Made by a program: the position numbers and the translations under genes | Shown here: positions 1 through 3,155 of the stretch, piece after piece | How the letters are laid out: each line of letters begins with the position of its first letter | How positions within the stretch are numbered: position 1 is the stretch's first letter | Notes under the pieces: model-generated | Databases searched by the model: none | The model's input: only the letters and a program-made list of their open reading frames with translations | Told to the model about the DNA's origin: nothing | NCBI GenBank assembly: GCA_021795795.1 | Contig: JAJYPA010000369.1 | Coordinates: 1-7,953, forward strand | Reading direction: 5' to 3' | DNA: 7,953 nt | Origin: Pseudomonadota bacterium | GTDB taxonomy: Bacteria; Pseudomonadota; Gammaproteobacteria; Halothiobacillales; Halothiobacillaceae

Positions 1-77
1 CCAAAAGACAAACTACGCATGTAGATCCGGTGGTCTAGGTACTGCGGACGCGGGTTCAATTCCCGCCGCCTCCACCA
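1..77 (+). ncRNA. ssrA: tmRNA (transfer-messenger RNA), 3' end only
   Basis: tmRNA rescues ribosomes stalled on broken mRNAs by acting as an alanyl-tRNA and as a short message for a degradation tag. Only the 3' tRNA-like end is present; the tag reading frame lies left of the window. The T arm is clear: stem GCGGG (50-54), loop TTCAATT (55-61), stem CCCGC (62-66). The 3' acceptor strand CGCCTCC (67-73), a discriminator A and an encoded CCA (75-77) follow. The sequence GGACGCGGGTTCAA matches the end of enterobacterial tmRNAs closely. The 5' acceptor partner should be GGAGGCG or GGGGGCG, outside the window. The 3' end of ssrA is a well-known integration site for mobile elements, which fits the remnants that follow. 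Confidence 0.93.
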
Positions 78-102
78 ATAACCTGTTGATTTGTAAGGAA
101 AG

Positions 103-129
103 AGCCAGCGCATGCTGGCTTTTTTTTTG
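103..129 (+). terminator. Rho-independent terminator of ssrA
   Basis: A perfect 7-bp stem AGCCAGC/GCTGGCT (103-109 and 114-120) with the loop GCAT is followed directly by a run of nine T (120-128). It lies 25 bp after the CCA end of tmRNA, so it almost certainly ends the ssrA transcript. Confidence 0.92.
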
Positions 130-270
130 GGGTGTTTTTGGACTGTTTTGGCGCCAGTTCGCCAACATTACGTCAGCATTTTTGCCGGGCTTGGCCGCCC
201 TTTTTCCTTCCAAGAGGGACACCATCGGAATCTTCCCTGTCCATCAGACCAAACGTAGCCACAGCTGAGG
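130..270. other. Non-coding spacer between ssrA and IS3 remnant
   Basis: I see no convincing gene here. A small hairpin TTGGCG-CCAGTT-CGCCAA occupies 148-165 but has no T run after it. The stretch ends exactly where the presumed IS end begins at 271. Because the 3' end of ssrA is a common attachment site, the spacer may be leftover island DNA. No second copy of the tmRNA 3' end is present in the window to prove it. Confidence 0.4.
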
Positions 271-457
271 TGTCCTGACAATAGTAGACAACCCCACTTC
301 AAGCGGCCAACCGTGTGAAGGACTGTGCGAACACAGCGGGAGCCAGATAAGCAATCCGTGAATGCCGGCGTTGGCGATTGTAAAAAATCTCGATGTATTC
401 CCGAATAGCTGATTCAGCCTGTGCCCGAGTCTCGAAGCGTTGGTGGTGGACCATTTC
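271..457 (-). mobile_element. 3' end of an IS3-family insertion sequence (truncated)
   Basis: The segment holds the last part of an IS3-family OrfB (see the separate pseudogene entry). About 28 bp beyond its stop codon is a plausible IS terminus starting TGTCCTGACAATAG at 271, in the style of IS3-family ends that begin with TG. The other end, OrfA, and most of OrfB are missing: recognisable transposase sequence stops near 457, where DNA leading into the alkA remnant begins. The copy cannot be mobile. The exact terminus is inferred, as the partner inverted repeat is absent. Confidence 0.7.
299..454 (-). pseudogene. IS3-family transposase OrfB, C-terminal fragment
   Basis: Reading the minus strand from an ATG at 454 gives 51 residues beginning MVHHQRFETRAQAESAIREY, followed by FYNRQRRHS and LAPAVF, then a stop at 299-301. 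This is the standard C-terminal signature of IS3-family OrfB integrases (a VHH-x-R-[FY] block, then YI-x-x-FYN-x-x-R-x-H-S and L-x-P). In the family the last catalytic Glu lies just upstream of the VHH block, so the DDE active site is essentially all missing. The ATG is only the first in-frame methionine; the frame continues a few codons upstream without a transposase-like sequence. The fragment is non-functional. Confidence 0.85.
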
Positions 458-492
458 ATTATCACTCACTGGCAGCGTTTTTATCGCATTAA

Positions 493-777
493 GGCCTATC
501 AGCCAGACAAGAGGGCCGCCTGACTTTTTCGGCGCCTCCCCTCGACAGCATCATCAAAAACCTCTGCGAACTGCCGGGTATCGGCTCGTGGACGGCGTAC
601 TACATCGCCATGCGCGGATATCGTGATCCGGACGCCTTCCCCCATTCTGACCTGGGACTACTGCGCGCACTGGAAACGGAGAGTGGGCGCCCCAACCCCG
701 CAGAAATGCTGATGCTCGCCGAAGCATGGCGGCCCTGGCGGGCCTATGCGGCCATGCGTTTGTGGGCGCAGCCCTAA
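493..777 (+). pseudogene. alkA: AlkA-type DNA-3-methyladenine glycosylase, C-terminal remnant
   Basis: AlkA removes alkylated bases such as 3-methyladenine in base-excision repair. After an in-frame stop at 490-492 the plus strand is open for 94 codons to a TAA at 775-777. It encodes a helix-hairpin-helix with LPGIGSWTAYYIAMR, then DAFPHSDLGL, which holds the expected catalytic Asp, and the typical end EAWRPWRAYAAMRLW. This resembles the C-terminal third of E. coli AlkA (LPGIG, the Asp238 region, WKPWRSYA). The N-terminal TBP-like domain and first helices are missing, and no start codon with a ribosome binding site is seen. The gene appears to have lost its 5' two thirds by a rearrangement involving the neighbouring IS3 remnant. 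The last 4 bp overlap the convergent ogt stop codon. Most likely inactive. Confidence 0.85.
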
Positions 778-1298
778 AAATCGCCGCCCTCATGCCGCAA
801 CAGCCAGCGTTTGCGCTCTATTCCGCCCGCGTACCCGGTCAGGGTGCCGTTGGTGCCGATGACGCGATGGCAGGGAATGACAATACCAATGGGATTCGTG
901 GCGTTGGCACGCCCCACGGCGCGCACCGCTGATGCCCGCTCCATGCCCCTCGCCTGTTCTTGGTAGCTGCGGGTTTCTCCGGCGGGAATGCTGCGCAACC
1001 AAGCCCAGGCGTTCCGCTGAAACTCGGTGCCTGCGGTTTCTATGGGAATGGCGGAGACGGCGTCGAGATCACCCGCCCAGTAGGCTTCCAGACCGTTGCG
1101 AACCGGCTGCGGAGCTATTCCCGATGTCAACGTTACCCCATCAGAGCCGTAGAGCAGGCGGAGTCGATCCAGCATGCGGGCTTCGCTGTCCGCCCAGTCC
1201 AGTGCATGTAGGGTATTTTGCGCATCGGTGACCAGCAGCATGACACCCAATGGTGTGGTGACACGATCCAACTGCCATCGCAGCGCTTGGTTCAGCAT
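774..1298 (-). CDS. ogt: Methylated-DNA--[protein]-cysteine S-methyltransferase (Ogt type)
   Basis: This cytoplasmic suicide repair protein takes alkyl groups from O6-alkylguanine (and O4-alkylthymine) onto its own cysteine. The 174-residue product is normal length for Ogt (E. coli Ogt is 171). The acceptor site IPCHRVIG puts the reactive Cys at residue 143. The DNA-binding helix-turn-helix covers about residues 96-135, with the family's arginine finger likely Arg126 in SAVRAVGRANATNP. The end GYAGGIERKRWLL is also typical. The N-terminal ~85 residues form the usual variable ribonuclease-H-like domain. There is no AdaA-type zinc domain, so it is Ogt and not Ada. The ATG at 1298 has a good Shine-Dalgarno GGGGAG (1305-1310) at 6-nt spacing. 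It converges on the alkA remnant with a 4-bp stop overlap, suggesting an old alkylation-repair pair. Looks intact. Confidence 0.95.
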   Translation of the reverse strand: MLNQALRWQLDRVTTPLGVMLLVTDAQNTLHALDWADSEARMLDRLRLLYGSDGVTLTSGIAPQPVRNGLEAYWAGDLDAVSAIPIETAGTEFQRNAWAWLRSIPAGETRSYQEQARGMERASAVRAVGRANATNPIGIVIPCHRVIGTNGTLTGYAGGIERKRWLLRHEGGDF

Positions 1299-1449
1299 GA
1301 AAATCTCCCCAATATGGACTCTGAAATGATGTTCTAGCCAGGCGCTGGAGAAATGGCAGGAAAGGATCAGTTAACTACCTGTTTCATGCCTGCTGTTGCG
1401 CTTATGATGACCACCTGACGCCCGTACGGATGCTTTAGCAATGGCGTGT
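1299..1449. other. Intergenic region between ogt and the DUF202 gene
   Basis: Both flanking genes are on the minus strand, so this region should hold the ogt promoter and the 3' end of the DUF202 transcript. Apart from the ogt Shine-Dalgarno sequence (1305-1310) I see no convincing -35/-10 pair and no hairpin with a T run. Confidence 0.4.
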
Positions 1450-2103
1450 TCAGGGCGATACATGGATGATCATGGCAGCCAGCACGATGGTGATACTCAG
1501 CAGGATGACTCCGTACAGGCCGTAGAGAAATTTGTGGACATGATAAGTGCCCTCGTCCACTTTTTTGACCGTGCGAATGAAGTTGATGCCACCGATGACC
1601 AGATTGGTGACCCCGAGAAGAATGAAAACGATGCCCATCCCGGAAAAGCCTGCGCCCATCACGAGTTTGGTATGGAGCATGATGGAGAGTTGCTCCAGGA
1701 AAAAATCGAATTTTTCGATCACGAAACCGAAAGCAATCAGGCCGATGCCGGTGCGTACCCAGGCGAGGAAGGTACGCTCGGCGGCCATGTAAACGCGCGG
1801 ATCAATGATTTCTTTCTCAGCCACGGGAGATCCTTTTTCGATATATTCCAGGTCCGACATAAAACGAAATCCTACCACAAAAATCAGGGCGATGGCGGGC
1901 CAGCTCAGCCAGTAGAAAAGTTCGGTAAAAAAGTGGCCCAGGGTGGCGTAGTGGAGTGCCTTGAAGAGAATGGCCAGGCGTGCAGAAAGCAGGCCGGTAC
2001 CGATCGACAGGAAGAGGAGCTTGAAATAACCCAAGTAGGTTCGTTCCAAGGCCATGTAAAGCCGGGGTTCCTGTACCGTCGGCAAGTATTTCAGAAACAT
2101 CAT
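1450..2103 (-). CDS. Membrane protein with two tandem DUF202-like units
   Basis: This is an integral inner-membrane protein of unknown function, 217 residues from the ATG at 2103. Residues 101-128 (DPRVYMAAERTFLAWVRTGI and on) carry the DUF202/YidH hallmark, followed by three hydrophobic segments (about 113-130, 147-172, 192-214). Residues 12-39 (EPRLYMALERTYLGYF and on) repeat the same hallmark, followed by about two membrane segments (27-48, 58-82). The second unit keeps the usual W-x-R-T-G; the first has Y-F-K-L there. Usual DUF202 proteins have one unit of about 100-120 residues, so this is a duplication with a diverged first half. The start is uncertain: the frame is open to a TTG at 2178, and neither the ATGs at 2103/2100 nor the TTG has a clear Shine-Dalgarno. 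I prefer the ATG because the family-like sequence begins close to it. No operon partner is close. Confidence 0.82.
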   Translation of the reverse strand: MMFLKYLPTVQEPRLYMALERTYLGYFKLLFLSIGTGLLSARLAILFKALHYATLGHFFTELFYWLSWPAIALIFVVGFRFMSDLEYIEKGSPVAEKEIIDPRVYMAAERTFLAWVRTGIGLIAFGFVIEKFDFFLEQLSIMLHTKLVMGAGFSGMGIVFILLGVTNLVIGGINFIRTVKKVDEGTYHVHKFLYGLYGVILLSITIVLAAMIIHVSP

Positions 2104-2231
2104 GGATGGAGGTGACCGTCTGCGCTTGGGCGTCTGCTGGTATGGAGTTGCGAGAGCTGGCAGTTTAACGGGAAACAAACCATGTGAGAAGGTGGGAAAA
2201 TGGTTGACCCTGATGCCGTTGATTGGTATTT
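2104..2231. other. Upstream region of the DUF202 gene
   Basis: This stretch lies between the chosen DUF202 start and the inverted repeat near the tRNA-like fragment. On the minus strand it could add up to 25 codons to the DUF202 protein if the TTG at 2178 is used. I see no other gene and no clear promoter. Confidence 0.35.
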
Positions 2232-2259
2232 TGTTCCCTCCCCAGGTGAGCAGGGAACA
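2232..2259. repeat. Inverted repeat upstream of the tRNA-like fragment
   Basis: TGTTCCCT (2232-2239) and AGGGAACA (2252-2259) form a perfect 8-bp inverted repeat around a 12-nt centre. No T run follows on either strand, so it is not a standard terminator. It lies just 5 bp before the tRNA-like fragment and upstream of the minus-strand DUF202 gene. It may be an operator-like site or a recombination relic. Confidence 0.45.
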
Positions 2260-2263
2260 CCTT

Positions 2264-2308
2264 TGGCGGTTAGCTCAGCGGTTGAGCACTGCCTTTGCAC
2301 GGCAGATG
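2264..2308 (+). pseudogene. tRNA-like 5' fragment, Ala-type anticodon TGC
   Basis: The segment keeps a 7-nt acceptor-like strand TGGCGGT (2264-2270), the TA at positions 8-9 and a D arm GCTC/GAGC (2273-2276, 2284-2287). It also keeps an anticodon arm CTGCC-TTTGCAC-GGCAG (2289-2305). The loop gives anticodon TGC, read as Ala, and the loop sequence equals that of common tRNA-Ala(UGC). After position 2308 the sequence departs from any tRNA. The TTC T-loop, the acceptor partner ACCGCCA and the CCA are missing, and an AT-rich 5-bp hairpin (TATTG-TAAT-CAATA, 2315-2328) stands where the T arm should be. This is a broken tRNA gene or recombination relic, not a working tRNA. Confidence 0.72.
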
Positions 2309-2340
2309 TTGTTATATTGTAATCAATAGGTTAAAAATGC

Positions 2341-2360
2341 CGGTGCAGTTCTCGGTGCAG
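2341..2360. repeat. 8-bp tandem direct repeat CGGTGCAG
   Basis: CGGTGCAG occurs at 2341-2348 and again at 2353-2360, separated by TTCT. It sits between the tRNA-like fragment and tRNA-Val. Short spaced repeats of this kind can be recombinase arm sites or protein binding sites, but two copies are weak evidence. Confidence 0.4.
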
Positions 2361-2375
2361 CATCAATAGTAATTG

Positions 2376-2450
2376 GGGTCGTTAGCTCAGGGGTAGAGCG
2401 CCGCCTTCACACGGCGGAGGTCAGTGGTTCGAAACCACTACGACCCACCA
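2376..2450 (+). tRNA. tRNA-Val (anticodon CAC)
   Basis: This is a complete 75-nt cloverleaf with encoded CCA. The acceptor GGGTCGT (2376-2382) pairs with ACGACCC (2440-2446), with discriminator A at 2447 and CCA at 2448-2450. The D stem is GCTC/GAGC. The anticodon arm is CCGCC-TTCACAC-GGCGG, giving anticodon CAC, which reads GTG (Val). The variable loop is AGGTC, and the T arm is AGTGG-TTCGAAA-CCACT. All stems pair perfectly, so the gene should be functional. Its 3' end overlaps the stop codon of a minus-strand tyrosine recombinase remnant, marking the tRNA as the attachment site of a former integrative element. Confidence 0.96.
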
Positions 2451-2811
2451 TTCATTATCTGGGAAAAGGCTTTTTCCATAGCTTCACGCTGCGCCTGAAG
2501 GTGTGCATATCGTTCAGTCATCCTGATCGTGGAATGACCAAAAACCTTGGCAATGGTATAAAGATCAAAGCCATAGGCTAACAGGACAGATGCGCAACCA
2601 ACTCGCAGATCGTGAAAATGCAGCCACGGCATTCCTGCTTTTTCTCGTGCTCGACGGTATCCTGTTTTGAGTCCTTCTTCAGATATGGAAAGCGGTATAT
2701 ATTCCAGCCAGCGACGCAACGGGCCAATAATAGGAGCGGTACGGATTTTTGTACCCTGGTGTTATTTGCGCGAATGGTCAGAACATCCTGACTAATATCG
2801 TCCCGAACCAT
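2438..2811 (-). pseudogene. Tyrosine recombinase (phage/island integrase), frameshifted C-terminal remnant
   Basis: Tyrosine recombinases insert and excise phages and islands at tRNA genes. The larger part, in one frame from about 2732 to the stop at 2438-2440, encodes the catalytic C-terminus. It holds HFHDLRVGCAS with the HxxR pair, then VFGHSTIRMTERYAH, carrying the second conserved His and the nucleophile Tyr. Just upstream in another frame (about 2811-2734), DDISQDVLTIRANN and QKSVPL match the beta-hairpin with the catalytic Lys. The two join well (VPL then IIGPLRRWL) if a one-base frameshift lies near 2733. The N-terminal DNA-binding domain and the first catalytic Arg are missing. The last residues, NGGS and stop, are encoded by the tRNA-Val 3' end read backwards. 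The gene is inactive as it stands unless the frameshift is a sequencing error, and even then lacks its N-terminus. Confidence 0.85.
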
Positions 2812-2978
2812 TTTGGTGCCGTGCATTTTTTGAACGGCCGGAGATCGCCCAGGAACAGCCCCCGGTGGGCATTCGGGTGCGCGCCCAATACCCGGTTGCA
2901 GGTGAACCGCTGGCAGGGGAGGGAAAGCTTGCAGCTCCACCTGGAGCAGGTGTTGCCCGCACCCGTACCGGTAGTCAT
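2778..2978 (-). other. Doubtful 66-codon ORF overlapping the preceding small ORF (ATGA)
   Basis: An ATG at 2978 overlaps the TGA of the preceding small ORF as ATGA, and the frame runs for 66 codons. The product has five cysteines, including TCSRWSCKLSLPCQRFTC and later KKC, and shows no family I recognise. Its 3' end runs out of frame through the integrase remnant, so at least the last third is accidental sequence. It may be a chimeric ORF created at the rearrangement junction or the decayed continuation of the small Cys-rich ORF. I do not call it a gene. Confidence 0.2.
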
Positions 2979-3154
2979 GCCTTCGGTGGCGAGGGAGGAT
3001 CAGCGGACGGAGGACCGGAAACCGCCATTGGTTTCGGTCGGCCCATCCTGACCGTTTTTCCATCTTCCATCGTGTGACATCCACCAGTTAAAGCTACATT
3101 CTGACATCGGCACCCGCAGCCCGAGCAGGGTCCCGTCAGCCATCTATGTTTCAT
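2975..3154 (-). CDS. Small Cys-rich protein of unknown function, coupled to the phosphatase gene
   Basis: A 59-codon ORF starts with ATG at 3152-3154, one base after the phosphatase stop (3156-3158). A purine-rich stretch GGAGAGGTGGAG (3159-3170) gives good Shine-Dalgarno options, so translation could be coupled to the phosphatase. The product begins MKHRWLTGPCSGCGCRCQNV and has a further Cys and His (GGCHTMEDGK), then a Pro/Ser-rich tail. The C-x-x-C-x-C-x-C spacing could bind a metal. There is no signal peptide or membrane segment. I recognise no family. The ORF lies at the edge of rearranged DNA, and another frame through the same stretch (MSECSFNWWMSHDGRWKNG, from 3084) looks about as protein-like, so it may be chance or a decayed gene. 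Confidence 0.35.
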   Translation of the reverse strand: MKHRWLTGPCSGCGCRCQNVALTGGCHTMEDGKTVRMGRPKPMAVSGPPSADPPSPPKA

Positions 3155-3155
3155 A

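Noticed and set aside
13..225. Minus-strand ORF across the tmRNA end containing AAGIEPASA
   Set aside because: This phrase is the well-known false translation of the antisense of tRNA/tmRNA 3' ends. The ORF also covers the terminator and has no family signature.
1441..2115. 224-codon open frame on the plus strand, rich in Asp, Glu, His and Gln
   Set aside because: It is antisense to the DUF202 membrane protein. The acidic, Gln-rich composition is what results from reading hydrophobic codons backwards.
2341..2360. CRISPR-like repeat
   Set aside because: Only two copies of an 8-bp unit with a 4-bp gap; there is no array and no cas gene in the window.
2749..3077. Overlapping plus-strand frames of 70-100 codons
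   Set aside because: They cross the integrase remnant and the small Cys-rich ORF, have low-complexity Gly/Ala/Pro-rich products, and lack a recognisable family or Shine-Dalgarno.
2578..3084. 168-codon minus-strand frame as one real protein
   Set aside because: Only about 25 codons (2734-2811) resemble an integrase; the rest is out of frame with both the recombinase C-terminus and the upstream ORF.
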